Positions 9,016 to 17,382 of a stretch of DNA of 64,000 nucleotides are shown here, piece after piece. Origin of the DNA: Natrinema caseinilyticum (GTDB lineage: Archaea; Halobacteriota; Halobacteria; Halobacteriales; Natrialbaceae); assembly GCF_024227435.1 (NCBI RefSeq), contig NZ_CP100445.1, positions 2,043,369 through 2,107,368 on the forward strand, read 5' to 3'. Below the pieces are notes generated by a model. It did not search any database. It was not told where the DNA came from and saw only the letters and a list, made by a program, of their open reading frames with translations. The first letter of the stretch is position 1, and each line of letters starts with the position of its first letter. The translations under genes were made by a program, and so were the position numbers.

Positions 9016-10263
9016 ATGCCCGACGGCAAGAGCGTGGTCCTCGTTACGATCGACAGTTTCCGTACCGACTACTGCGGCGTTGCTGCGGACGAACGCGACA
9101 CGATGCCCACGCTCGCGTCCTACGCGGAAGACGGGTTGGTGTTCGAAAACGCGATCGCGCCAGGTGCCGCGACGTTCGAATCGGCGACGTCCTTTCTGAC
9201 CGGGATGGACCCCGTCGAACGACCGGGCGCGGACCGCGGGAGTCGCGAGGAGATGAAAAAGCACGTCCGCAAACACATGACCGCGCGGCGGAGCATCGCC
9301 GAGGAATTCTCCGAGCGGGGATACGAGACGGCCGCGTTTACCGCGAACCCCTGGACCTCGCGGTACTTCGGCTTCGACGCGGGGTTCGATCACTTCGAGG
9401 ACTTCATGGAAGAAGACGCCTCGAGGGGCCTCCTCGAAGGGGGCGAACAGAAGAGTACCGTCGGGAAGCTGGTAATGAACGCCGCCAACTGGTGGCAAGG
9501 CCAGGACATGTTCATGTCCTGGGAGGCGCTCGCGGACGAAATTACTGAGTGGACGGCCGACGCAGACGAGCCGTATTTCCTGTGGGTCTTTCTCGTCGAC
9601 AGTCACTTGCCTTACCTCCCGCCGGCACAGTACCGGACGCAATCCCGACTGAAAACCTACCCCGCGAACATGGGCCTGTTTCTCGGCCGGGACCTCCCGT
9701 TCGAATCCGTGCTCCACGACGTGTTGACGACGGCCTACGAGAACACCCTGAAGTATACGGACGAGTTCCTCTCCCATCTCACCGAAGCGGTCGGCGAGGA
9801 CCCGCTGTTCGTCGTCCACGGCGATCACGGCGAGGCCTTCGGTGAACACGGCATGTACGGCCACGGCAGGCAACTGTACGACCCGATCGTGAACGTCCCG
9901 CTCGTCGTCCGCAACGGGCCGTCGGGGCACATCGAGGAGCCGTTCTCCCTCCGTCGGCTGCCGGCCCTGTTGACAGGCCTCGCACGCGGTGACGAGACGG
10001 TTCCGGACCGACTCACCGAGCCCTACGTGTTCTCCTCGACGCGCATGCCGAACGTCTCCGTCCGCGGGAAAGACTGGAAATACATCTGGTCGCCGGACGA
10101 GCGCGAGCTATACGACCTCACCGACGGCGAGGACACCGAACTCGACAACGACGACCTCCGTGCGGCCGGACAGGACCTCGTCGAGTTCTGGCAGGGGTCC
10201 CAGTCCGAGAAGGAACGCGTCATCGCCGCCGCGGCCGATCTCGCAGAAAGCGGCCTCGTGTAG
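9016..10263 (+). CDS. Sulfatase-like hydrolase/transferase (alkaline phosphatase superfamily)
   Basis: A 415-aa cytoplasmic enzyme without a signal peptide. The N-terminus VVLVTIDSFRTDYCG supplies a metal-binding Asp. ATFESATSFLTG aligns with the sulfatase signature C-x-P-S-R-x-x-L-x-T-G, but the formylglycine Cys is replaced by Thr (about residue 53), as in phosphotransferase-type members such as LtaS and EptA. The metal site HGDHGEAFGEHGMYGHG follows near residue 275. The substrate is unknown. Sulfatase activity is unlikely without the Cys, and a phospho- or sulfo-transferase or diesterase fits better. AT-rich TTAATAATA at about 8983-8991 is the likely promoter. Confidence 0.85.
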   Translation: MPDGKSVVLVTIDSFRTDYCGVAADERDTMPTLASYAEDGLVFENAIAPGAATFESATSFLTGMDPVERPGADRGSREEMKKHVRKHMTARRSIAEEFSERGYETAAFTANPWTSRYFGFDAGFDHFEDFMEEDASRGLLEGGEQKSTVGKLVMNAANWWQGQDMFMSWEALADEITEWTADADEPYFLWVFLVDSHLPYLPPAQYRTQSRLKTYPANMGLFLGRDLPFESVLHDVLTTAYENTLKYTDEFLSHLTEAVGEDPLFVVHGDHGEAFGEHGMYGHGRQLYDPIVNVPLVVRNGPSGHIEEPFSLRRLPALLTGLARGDETVPDRLTEPYVFSSTRMPNVSVRGKDWKYIWSPDERELYDLTDGEDTELDNDDLRAAGQDLVEFWQGSQSEKERVIAAAADLAESGLV

Positions 10264-10540
10264 CCGCTCGACCAGTCAGCGTCGGAACGAACCCGCTGAA
10301 CGGCGGTCCGGTGGTCGGAGACGGCGCTCGCTGGGAGCGTTCGCGGTCGGGCCTGCGCTTGCGGGAGCTACCGAGAACGAACCGCGTGGTGGACGCCGGG
10401 ACGGAGCCACGACGGGACGATACGATGAATTCTCGAGTGGGACGTCCGTCAGTGCCAAGACCGGCCGCGGAACCGACGGTCGACGCTGCGTGGACGCCTG
10501 TGTGCGAGGTCGACACCCCCGCGTCGGAGACCTGCCCGCG

Positions 10541-10693
10541 TTACTCGTCGGCCGCGTCCGCCGGCGGTGCGGGCAGCCGACAGCCGCAGGGCCAGGCAAA
10601 CGGCCCGAGGTCTCTCGAGTCGAAGCGGAACGCGATGGCGATAGCGCGGCCGCAGCCGGGACAGGGACCGAGGAGTGACTCGTCGGCGGTCAT
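10541..10693 (-). CDS. 50-residue zinc-ribbon protein
   Basis: This short frame starts with ATG at 10693 and stops with TAA at 10541. It has two Cys pairs, CPGCG near residue 11 and PCGCR near residue 38, separated by AIAIAFRFDSRDLGPFAW. The spacing suits a single treble-clef or zinc-ribbon knuckle. Codon third positions are strongly G/C. The opposite frames look like shadow. Similar tiny Cys-rich proteins are common in haloarchaea and mostly uncharacterised; some affect biofilm and motility. Convergent with the sulfatase-like gene. Confidence 0.65.
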   Translation of the reverse strand: MTADESLLGPCPGCGRAIAIAFRFDSRDLGPFAWPCGCRLPAPPADAADE

Positions 10694-10843
10694 CGTCGGC
10701 GATAGTGCTGGTAGCCCCGAGGTCGGTGTGGTGACGGTGGGACGCGACCGTGGCGTGACGGCGGTTCGCGGCCGTGCAGTCGCTCGAGGGACGTGCCGCA
10801 GGCGAAGCTAATCGGGTACGAACGCTGTGCGTGGCGTGCGAGA

Positions 10844-10851
10844 CTTTTATG
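10844..10851 (+). promoter_or_regulatory. TATA-like box for a candidate non-coding RNA
   Basis: ACTTTTAT in otherwise G+C-rich sequence, 25-32 nt upstream of the first base of a strong hairpin at 10876. The spacing is that of a haloarchaeal promoter to its transcript start. Confidence 0.4.
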
Positions 10852-10872
10852 TCTCGGTAGACAGTATGGAAT

Positions 10873-10990
10873 CATGCTTGCAAACCGCGTGGGTTTGGAA
10901 GCGCACTCGGGTGTTAGAGCACCCGGGTCTTTCGTGCGGACCCCGTGGAGCTGTGCTTCCACTTCGTGAGACGACAGCACAATACTTATA
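10873..10990 (+). ncRNA. Candidate structured small RNA with three consecutive hairpins
   Basis: Three stems follow each other. First, GCTTGCAAACC (10876-10886) pairs with GGTTTGGAAGC (10892-10902), 11 positions with one mismatch. Second, ACTCGGGTG (10905-10913) pairs with CACCCGGGT (10920-10928), nine pairs including one G-U. Third, TGTGCT (10952-10957) pairs with AGCACA (10976-10981). A TATA-like box precedes the first stem at promoter distance, and an AT-rich segment follows the third. The only + frame is a 31-codon ORF without protein character. It does not fold as a tRNA, and I do not recognise it as a known RNA family. The 3' end is a guess. Confidence 0.4.
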
Positions 10991-11177
10991 ATTATTGGAA
11001 TTAGGTGTGAGATATACCGAGTGGGGCGACGGAGGGACGTCCGAACTCGTTCGAACCACCAGTGCGGCAGTCCCGACAGAACGGGGGACTACTGATCAGA
11101 ATTTCGTGGTAGCCTCGAAGCCCGATAGGGGTTCGGGAATCGACGGGCACGGCCTCACGACTCGAGATTGATCCGCC

Positions 11178-11472
11178 TCAGTACGTCTCGACATCGACAC
11201 CGAGGGCGTCGAAGTGCTCGACATTCGGCCGTGGTTCGTCAATTCCGTTCTCTCGTGACCTGTGTCCGTTTCGGCACAGCGGGTGCCCATCTGATCGTGG
11301 CACTGATTTCCGTCGTACAGACGGCGATCGACAAGTCCGGCAACCTCGAGGTGTTTTGCCGACGCGTGCTCGAGGGCTTCCCCGCGGGACTGGCAGAGGA
11401 ATCGACCGTCGGGTACACCTGTTCGCCCTCGAACCAGTAGAGAGGGGCGCGTCCTCCGTCACCCGTAGACAT
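11178..11472 (-). pseudogene. Possible small protein gene disrupted by a frameshift
   Basis: From the ATG at 11472 one frame gives about 75 residues (APLYWFEGEQVYPTVDSSAS, then LPDLSIAVCTTEISATIRW and VPKRTQVTRE) and stops at 11239. An adjacent frame continues smoothly at about 11240 with NGIDEPRPNVEHFDALGVDVETY and a stop at 11178. The joined product of about 97 aa reads like a compact conserved protein. I cannot name the family. Either a damaged gene or an indel error near a GAGAGAAC stretch. Coding status itself is uncertain. Confidence 0.35.
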
Positions 11473-11500
11473 AAGTCATCGACTACGGTTCTCTCCGTCG

Positions 11501-12283
11501 ATGAGACAGGAATTCGAGACCATCCAGTGGTCGTTCGACGAATCGCGCGGCGTCGGCCGGATCGTGCTCGATCGACCGGACTCGCTGAACGCGCTCTCGG
11601 GGACGATCAGGCGAGAGATCATCGAGGGCTTCGCCGAGTTCGAGCGCCTCGACGAAGCGGCGGACGGCGTCGCGGTCCGTGCCGTCGTCGTCTCGGGAGC
11701 GGGGGACGCGTTCTGTGCGGGCGCGGACGTAACCGAGTTCGCCGAGGGCACCGAACTCACGCACCCCGAACTGGTCTACGAGGCACCGAGCGAGTTCGCC
11801 GGTCCCGTGGTCGCCGAGATCGACGGGTACTGTCTGGGCGGCGGACTCGTGTTCGCACTGCACTGCGATATCCGACTCGCGAGCGAGCGCAGCGAGTTCG
11901 GCCTGCCGGAGGTCGATCTCGGAATACCGGCCATCGGGGGTGGGCTCGGTGCGTTGCGAGCCACGGTCGGGCCGGGGCGCGCCAAACGCCTCGCCGTAAC
12001 CGGCGAGCGGGTCGACGCCGAGCAGGCAGCAACCGACGGGATCGTCGACGAGGTGTACTCCCGGGAGACGCTCTCTGCGGCGGTCGACGAACTCGTCGAC
12101 ACCATCGCCTCGAAACCGCCGCTCGCCGTCCGGTCGTCGCTCGACATCGTCGACGCCTACAGGAGCGCCCCGCCCGAGCAGTTCGAACGACGAGAGTCCC
12201 AGCGACTCCGAGAGTCCGAAGACTACCGCGAGGCCGTCGCCGCCTTCCGGGAAGATCGCGAGCCGGAGTTCACCGGCCAGTGA
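11501..12283 (+). CDS. Enoyl-CoA hydratase/isomerase family protein
   Basis: A 260-aa crotonase-fold enzyme acting on acyl-CoA thioesters in fatty-acid or related carbon catabolism. Visible are IVLDRPDSLNALSG near the N-terminus, the CoA/oxyanion-hole segment AFCAGADVTEFAEG (about residues 70-83) and CLGGGLVFALHCDIRLASE (about 108-126), then FGLPEVDLGIPAIGGG, typical of the superfamily. Length is standard. No thiolase or acyl-CoA dehydrogenase is next to it, so the substrate cannot be deduced. It stands alone between two sparse regions. Confidence 0.92.
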   Translation: MRQEFETIQWSFDESRGVGRIVLDRPDSLNALSGTIRREIIEGFAEFERLDEAADGVAVRAVVVSGAGDAFCAGADVTEFAEGTELTHPELVYEAPSEFAGPVVAEIDGYCLGGGLVFALHCDIRLASERSEFGLPEVDLGIPAIGGGLGALRATVGPGRAKRLAVTGERVDAEQAATDGIVDEVYSRETLSAAVDELVDTIASKPPLAVRSSLDIVDAYRSAPPEQFERRESQRLRESEDYREAVAAFREDREPEFTGQ

Positions 12284-12734
12284 GACTGCCGGACGCCCCC
12301 GAATCGGTCCGTCAAGCGGTACGAGTACTCGAGCCATCCCGGATAGTCGGCTGTCGAGGCCACTCTCAGTCAGTGCGACTCGAGTTCGACTCCGAGCGCC
12401 TCGAACTCGGCACCGGTAGCGGGGAGGACGGTTCGTCGCCGTGATCCGCCATCACGGCGCCCATCGACGTGATTTACCGATGTTCGACCAGTTCATCCCC
12501 GAAAATGTCTGGGCAGAAAGCTGGCCTCGGCACTCATAGGGCTCGTCACCACCGGGTGCCGAGTCCGGTTCGGAGCAGGTGCGTCGTCATCGGCCAGGCG
12601 AGACTACGCGGGTCGCTTCAATGACGGTTTGGGTTCCCGTCGAATCCCGGTCGGTACTCGAATCTCTCGACCCGCCGACCACAGGAATCCCTCGAGAGCG
12701 ACCACAATCTCAAAAACGCACTCGAGAAAACTCC
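12284..12734 (+). other. Intergenic stretch without a convincing gene
   Basis: About 450 bp downstream of the enoyl-CoA hydratase. Reading frames here are Arg-rich shadows with poor third-position bias. I see no hairpin or repeat of note. Confidence 0.5.
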
Positions 12735-12956
12735 TTACGCCGCTTCGTCCGAGTTGCCGGTCGCAAAGGCCGCGTTCCACTCGTCGATCAGGTTCTCGAG
12801 TCGGGCCCGGTTCCGGTGTGAGAACGTCTGTGGAGCGCGGTCGGTCGCAGTCCGCGTGTCCTCGGCGACGGACCTTGAGGGGGTCGTTCGCGTTCGTGTC
12901 TGCGTTCGATTCGGCGTCGGTTCGGGTTCGGGTTGGGAGAGGTGTTGTGTGCTCAT
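12735..12956 (-). CDS. Short hypothetical protein
   Basis: A 73-aa frame starting with ATG. The first half is low-complexity (repeated Glu-Pro, Thr-Arg), and the second half (HRNRARLENLIDEWNAAFA) forms one plausible amphipathic helix with acidic termini. It ends on DEAA, a usual haloarchaeal tail. There is no recognised family, no neighbour within 300 bp on either side and no clear promoter, so it may be a chance frame. Confidence 0.35.
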   Translation of the reverse strand: MSTQHLSQPEPEPTPNRTQTRTRTTPSRSVAEDTRTATDRAPQTFSHRNRARLENLIDEWNAAFATGNSDEAA

Positions 12957-13238
12957 GTCGGTCGGGTGGTGGAGATCGTCGAAAATCGGTACTCGTCGTC
13001 GGCGACGGACTCAGGCTACTACGTGTACGACCGACATCTCTACTCACCCCGTTCCCGCCCCATAGTAATAAAAGTTCATGATGTATATCGCCTCCTGGGA
13101 CTATTTCATGAAAGGAACTACCACGGTCACGGCTGGCACGATTCAGGGCGGTCGACCCCTCTGACTACAGCGGCCGCCCCATCTGATCACAGCGACCGTC
13201 CCGTCCGATCACCGGCGAACCGGGCGGTCAGAACGGCG

Positions 13239-13252
13239 AACTATCGATAGTT
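13239..13252. promoter_or_regulatory. 14-bp perfect palindrome upstream of the glycosyltransferase
   Basis: AACTATCGATAGTT reads the same on both strands and lies 37 nt before the glycosyltransferase ATG, overlapping where a TATA box would be expected. It could be the operator of a dimeric regulator. Confidence 0.35.
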
Positions 13253-13288
13253 TGAGAAACCGTCCCTGCGTCTCCCCCGCATAACAGG

Positions 13289-13975
13289 ATGGCGAGCGAT
13301 GATCGAGACGGCGCGGCCGACGTCGACGTCAGCTTCGTGGTGCCCGCGCGAAACGAGGGCGACTACCTCGAGGCGACCCTCGCGAGCATCGCGGCGCTTG
13401 ACACCGACTACGCGTTCGAGGTGATCGTCGTCGACGGCGACTCCCGCGACGAGACCGTCGCGATCGCCCGCGACTACGGCGCGACGGTCTGCCAGGAAGG
13501 CGGCTCGAGCATCGCGGCGGCGCGGAACCTCGGCGCCGACCGCGCGAGCGGGGAGTGGCTCGCTTTCGTCGACGCGGACACGCGAGTCCGGCCGACCTAC
13601 CTGACCGAGCTGCTCGGCTTCGTCGAAGCCAACGGGCTCGCGGCCGCGAGTTCCCACTGTCGGATCACCGGCCCGCTGCGTGCCAAACTGATGGAGGCGA
13701 CGATCAATCACGTCTTCTCGCGGCTCGAACGCCCCGTCCTGCCGGGGTTCAACTGCTTCGTCCACCGGCACGCCTTCGCGGAGAGCGGCGGCTTTCCCGC
13801 GGTGGCGAACGAAGATACGGCGTTCAGCCGGTCGCTCTCGAGGGGGCTGCCGACGGCGTACTGTCCGTCAGTGCTGGTCGAGAGTTCCGGCCGCCGGATC
13901 GCCGAGTCCGGGCTCACCGGAACGCTGTGGCACTACGCGCGACTGGACGTCGAACGCCTTCGGGCCGTCGGGTGA
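13289..13975 (+). CDS. Family 2 glycosyltransferase
   Basis: A 228-aa GT-A fold enzyme transferring a sugar from a nucleotide donor. N-terminal VDVSFVVPARNEGDYLEATL and FEVIVVDGDSRDET bind the nucleotide, and FVDADTRVRP supplies the DxD metal motif near residue 95. GFNCFVHRHAFAESGGFP and NEDTAF are acceptor-side motifs. No membrane helices are present, so it is soluble or peripheral. It is short for the family but complete. No polysaccharide cluster surrounds it, so the acceptor is unknown. Confidence 0.9.
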   Translation: MASDDRDGAADVDVSFVVPARNEGDYLEATLASIAALDTDYAFEVIVVDGDSRDETVAIARDYGATVCQEGGSSIAAARNLGADRASGEWLAFVDADTRVRPTYLTELLGFVEANGLAAASSHCRITGPLRAKLMEATINHVFSRLERPVLPGFNCFVHRHAFAESGGFPAVANEDTAFSRSLSRGLPTAYCPSVLVESSGRRIAESGLTGTLWHYARLDVERLRAVG

Positions 13976-14094
13976 ACGCCGAGGCTCGAGTGGCACCGGG
14001 CGGTCGAGCGATGGAGCGATGGAGCGGCGGATCGGCGGAGCCATCGGCCCCGGCATACCAGCCTCTTTTCGTACTCGCCGTCGACGGTGGGACC

Positions 14095-14481
14095 GTGTCG
14101 ACCCTTCCAACGGAGGCGGAACGGCTGCTCGAGAGCGAGCCGGTGATGGCCCACCTGGGGACCTGCGTCGAGGGACGCCCTCACGTCGCGCCGGTCTGGT
14201 ACCGATACGCGGACGGGACCGTCGAGATCGTCACGACGGGTCGGAAGCTGGCGAACATCAGGCGGAACCCGCGCGTGTCCCTGTCGATTCAGAAGGACGA
14301 CGCGGGCCGAACCCGCTGGATGGTGTCCCTGCTGGGGACGGCCGCGGTGATCGAAGACGAAGCCGAGACGACCGCGGCCCGCCGTCGGATCAACGAGAAG
14401 TACGGTGCCGGTCCCGACGCCTACGCCGACAACACGCTGGTTCGGATCGACGTCGGCTCGGCGACGTACCGGACGTACTGA
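14095..14481 (+). CDS. Pyridoxamine 5'-phosphate oxidase-fold protein
   Basis: A 128-aa split-barrel protein. GRPHVAPVWYRYADGTVEIVT and NIRRNPRVSLSIQKDD are the classic PPOX strands, and it ends with LVRIDVGSATYRTY. The frame is open far upstream, but only from GTG at 14095 does the sequence look like protein, and a TATA-like TTTTCGTA centred near 14067 places the transcript start at this codon. It is more distant from the other two PPOX genes in the window than they are from each other. FMN or F420 binding is possible. Confidence 0.85.
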   Translation: MSTLPTEAERLLESEPVMAHLGTCVEGRPHVAPVWYRYADGTVEIVTTGRKLANIRRNPRVSLSIQKDDAGRTRWMVSLLGTAAVIEDEAETTAARRRINEKYGAGPDAYADNTLVRIDVGSATYRTY

Positions 14482-14532
14482 CGTCATTTCGGTACCGACG
14501 TCGGGTCGGTCCGGTTGAGGCACCGTCCGGAG

Positions 14533-15129
14533 TCAGCGTCGAAAGAGAGTCCCAGGGAGTTCTCCGAACCCGCCACCATCGTAGCGGGACGCGGCCCACC
14601 CGGCGTTCGTCGCCCCATCGACGTCGGCGTCGCTGTCTCCGACCAGTCCGTGCCGATCCGCCGGGAGTCGGTCCTCGAGCAGCCGATACGGTGGCGCATC
14701 CGGCTTGTGCGCACCCACCTCGTAGGAGGCGACGACGGCGTCGAAGTACGTCTCGAGGCCGTGTGCCCGGAGCTTCGCCAGTTGCCAGTCGCGGACGCCG
14801 TTCGTGAGTACGCCGAGGGCGTACGTCTCGGCCAACCGATCGAGATCCTCGTGCGCGTTCCGCGGCGGCGACAGCGACTCGATCTCGCGTTCGAGGAGGG
14901 CGTTCGCGTACGGTTCGGGATCGGCGCAGTCGTCGATTCGAGCGAACGCCCGCCGAACCGGGTCCGGTTCGAGTGCCGAAAACTGTTCGAAGAACGCCTC
15001 GTCGTACGCTGTGAGCCACTCCTGGGGTGCATCTCCCCGGACGTCGGCGATTGCGTCGGCAAGGACGTCACGGTAGTCTCGACTCGTGCGAAGCAACGTT
15101 CCATCGAGATCGAACACGATCGCCGTCAT
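14533..15129 (-). CDS. HAD superfamily hydrolase (phosphoglycolate phosphatase-like)
   Basis: A 198-aa phosphatase. Motif I is IVFDLDGTLL at residue 4 with the nucleophilic Asp. Motif II is LGVLTNG, motif III a Lys in GAHKPDAPP, and motif IV LVGDSDADVDGATNAG. The helical cap lies between motifs I and II (subclass I). The substrate is unknown, probably a small sugar or glycolate phosphate. A TATA-like element at about 15153-15161 gives a leaderless start at 15129. Confidence 0.92.
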   Translation of the reverse strand: MTAIVFDLDGTLLRTSRDYRDVLADAIADVRGDAPQEWLTAYDEAFFEQFSALEPDPVRRAFARIDDCADPEPYANALLEREIESLSPPRNAHEDLDRLAETYALGVLTNGVRDWQLAKLRAHGLETYFDAVVASYEVGAHKPDAPPYRLLEDRLPADRHGLVGDSDADVDGATNAGWAASRYDGGGFGELPGTLFRR

Positions 15130-15313
15130 GGCGGGACGTTCTCGACCGCATGTGAAAAACGACGGTATCGAGCCGGATCACTCGTCACCCACCGTTCGAT
15201 CCGCGACGACTCTCCGCGCGAGTCGCGACGAAAGGCCGGTTCTCGCGAAGCGATCCGTCACACCCGCTCCTGGTACCCGTTCCTGGCCGGACGCTCGCTC
15301 TCCCGAGCGCTCG

Positions 15314-16453
15314 TTATCCCTCGAGTCGCTCGCGCGCGGCCGCGACCACGAGCGGGAGCGTGATCGTCGCGTCTGCGTAGACGGAGACGTTCTCGGCGTT
15401 CTTCTCGAGTTTGCCCCACGAGCGGGCTTCGTCGAGGGTCGCGCCAGAGAGGCCGCCGGTCTGTTTGGGGTCCATCGTCAGCTGGACGGCGTAGTCGTAG
15501 GCGCCGGGGGTGACGAGCATCGTCTGGAGGGTGAAGTTCTTGGGTACGCCGCCGCCGACGACGAACGCGCCGGCCTCGTCGGCGTCGAACGCGATGTCGG
15601 TCAGCGGCGTCATGTCGGCCAGCGCGTCCAGCGAGAACGCGGAGGTCTGGGAGTACATCCACGCCTGGAGCCCGAGGACGGAGTCCTGGACGGCGGGACA
15701 GTAGATCGGCACGTCGTTCTCGTACGCGGCGGCGGCGATGCCGGGGTTCTCGTCGACGTCCTCGCGCACGTTGATTTCGGCGTTGGCCCGCCCGAGTTCT
15801 TCGGTGAGCCGCTGAATGGAGACCGCCCCCTCTTCCTCGCAGTCCGCCTCGAGGACCGGAAAGACCTCCTCGCGGAGGTGGGATTCGAAGGTCGCGAAGA
15901 ATTCCTGGGGAAGGTAGACGTTGTAGATGCGGTCGACGCCCTCGTCGCGCAGCGTCTCGTCGTGTTCGCGTTCGGTCTTGCCTTCCGCGTGGACCTCGCC
16001 GTGGTGGTGTTTGCCGCCGATTGCCTCGATGGCGTCGTGAGTGAGGTTCGCCCCGGTCGTAACGAGGACGTCGATGTAGCCGTCGCGGATCAGGTCGGCG
16101 ACGATCGCCCGCATTCCCGTCGGTACCATCGCACCCGCCAGGCTGAAGAAGACGGTCACGTCGTCGTCGAACATCGCCTCCGTCACGTCGACCGCCTCGT
16201 GGAGGGTCGCCGCACCGACCCCAGCGTTGCCGTACTCGTCCGCGAGGTCGCCGACCGTCATGCCCGCGCGGACCTCGGCGTGACCGATCGGGTCGTGCGA
16301 AAACGTGTGGCGCTCGGGCTCGTGGTGGTCTACTCCCCCGTCGTCGCCGTGATTTGGCTCCTCGCTCCCGTGATCGTGTTCCTCGCCGTCGGTACCGTGG
16401 TCCTCGCCGTCGGTATCGCGTTTCTCGCTCCCGCTATCGGAGTCGTCGCTCAT
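15314..16453 (-). CDS. Deoxyhypusine synthase
   Basis: A 379-aa enzyme that transfers the aminobutyl group of spermidine (or an agmatine route in archaea) to a Lys of translation factor aIF5A. Visible are SLAGAMVPTGMRAIVADLI, VLVTTGANLTHD, GAAVSIQRL-type helices, and VVGGGVPKNFTLQ with the catalytic Lys near the C-terminus, then DPKQTGGLSGATLDEARSWGK. The first 55 residues form an acidic, His-rich extension (EDHGTDGEEHDHGSEEPNHG), probably disordered and possibly metal-binding. The frame extends to 16558, but ATG at 16453 is the natural start. Confidence 0.95.
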   Translation of the reverse strand: MSDDSDSGSEKRDTDGEDHGTDGEEHDHGSEEPNHGDDGGVDHHEPERHTFSHDPIGHAEVRAGMTVGDLADEYGNAGVGAATLHEAVDVTEAMFDDDVTVFFSLAGAMVPTGMRAIVADLIRDGYIDVLVTTGANLTHDAIEAIGGKHHHGEVHAEGKTEREHDETLRDEGVDRIYNVYLPQEFFATFESHLREEVFPVLEADCEEEGAVSIQRLTEELGRANAEINVREDVDENPGIAAAAYENDVPIYCPAVQDSVLGLQAWMYSQTSAFSLDALADMTPLTDIAFDADEAGAFVVGGGVPKNFTLQTMLVTPGAYDYAVQLTMDPKQTGGLSGATLDEARSWGKLEKNAENVSVYADATITLPLVVAAARERLEG

Positions 16454-16536
16454 GTCCTCGGCTCCGCGAGCCACCGGTTTGAACGTCGCGGTCTCGCTTC
16501 TCCAGCCCGTCCCGTCGCCGTGCCGAGCGCCGGTAC

Positions 16537-17382
16537 CTACCGTCCTCGACGCAACCACCAGACCGGAATCGGACAGGAGACGGCGCCCGCGCTCGAGGCA
16601 GCAGCGATCCGCTCGTCGCCCGCGAACAGATCGACGCAGACGGTCCCGTCGCCGCCGGCTGCGATGAAACAGCGCGTCCCGTTCGCGGGCACGCGCAGTT
16701 CGTTGCGGTCGTCTTCGCCGCCGATGCAGGCGGTTGCACTCCGTTCGGTCCCCGTCGTTTCGCCGGCGGAAGTGGTGGACGCGGTCGTCTCACCCGCGGC
16801 GCTCCCGGACGCGGCGTCGACGATTCCGCCGAAGAACTCCTCCTGACACGCATCGTACGCCGGATTGTCGGCCGAGATATCGCCGCCGTAGGGGACGACC
16901 GGGGTCCCCTCACGGAACGCATCGGTCCGCTTGATAATCGAGTTCTCGGGAATGTCGGCTACCTCGGCGATGTTGAATGTCGCACACCCGTCGACGGGCC
17001 CGAACTCCCAGAAGACGTTGCCGATGCCGCTCTCGGTGTCGAACGTCGCGTCGACCATCACCTCGGCGAAGTCGCCGACGACGCGGATCGTCTGGCAATC
17101 CAGGTACTCGATACGCTCGTCTCCGGTGACGGTCTGCCACTCGAGGTGGGCCGCTCGATCGGAGTCGTTTTCGACGCAGAACAGCGCGGCCCCGTGCTCC
17201 GTATCGGCACAGACCGCTTCGAGGTCGATCTGTGCGGGGTCGACTGTCGTCGAGTCCTGACGGGCGGACTCGTTTTCGGCACTGACACTCGAGACGCCGA
17301 CGATGCCCCCGCCGACGACGGCTCCGGCGGTAGAGAGCGCCCGAAGGCAGTCTCGTCGAGTCTGTGAATCGTTCGTTGTCAT
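16537..17382 (-). CDS. Tat-exported protein with two Cys-containing beta domains and a Thr/Ser-rich linker
   Basis: A 281-aa protein. The N-terminus TRRDCLRALSTAGAVVGGG is a twin-arginine signal. The mature part begins with VDPAQIDLEAVCADTEHGA, a short beta module with VEN and Cys residues, then a middle domain FWEFGPVDGCATFNI. A low-complexity linker near residues 195-225 is rich in Thr, Ser and Gly. A C-terminal beta domain (RCFIAAGGDGTVCVDLFAG) has four Cys in this part. The first module resembles the first module of the protein at 27400-28758. No function is known; probably a surface protein. It lies 84 bp upstream of deoxyhypusine synthase. Confidence 0.75.
   Translation of the reverse strand: MTTNDSQTRRDCLRALSTAGAVVGGGIVGVSSVSAENESARQDSTTVDPAQIDLEAVCADTEHGAALFCVENDSDRAAHLEWQTVTGDERIEYLDCQTIRVVGDFAEVMVDATFDTESGIGNVFWEFGPVDGCATFNIAEVADIPENSIIKRTDAFREGTPVVPYGGDISADNPAYDACQEEFFGGIVDAASGSAAGETTASTTSAGETTGTERSATACIGGEDDRNELRVPANGTRCFIAAGGDGTVCVDLFAGDERIAAASSAGAVSCPIPVWWLRRGR

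Noticed and set aside
9016-10263. Annotation of the 9016 gene as a true sulfatase
   Set aside because: The Cys needed for formylglycine is replaced by Thr, so I use sulfatase-like only.
11007-11171. 54-codon GTG frame after an AT-rich element
   Set aside because: Composition is unlike haloarchaeal proteins, there is no domain pattern, and it follows the candidate RNA without a clear role.
13081-13167. 28-codon frame after an AT-rich element near 13.08 kb
   Set aside because: Too short and without protein character.
15314-16453. Idea that the His/Asp/Glu-rich N-terminus of deoxyhypusine synthase is an artefact
   Set aside because: Codon bias and the ATG at 16453 are normal; acidic disordered extensions are common in haloarchaea, so I kept it.
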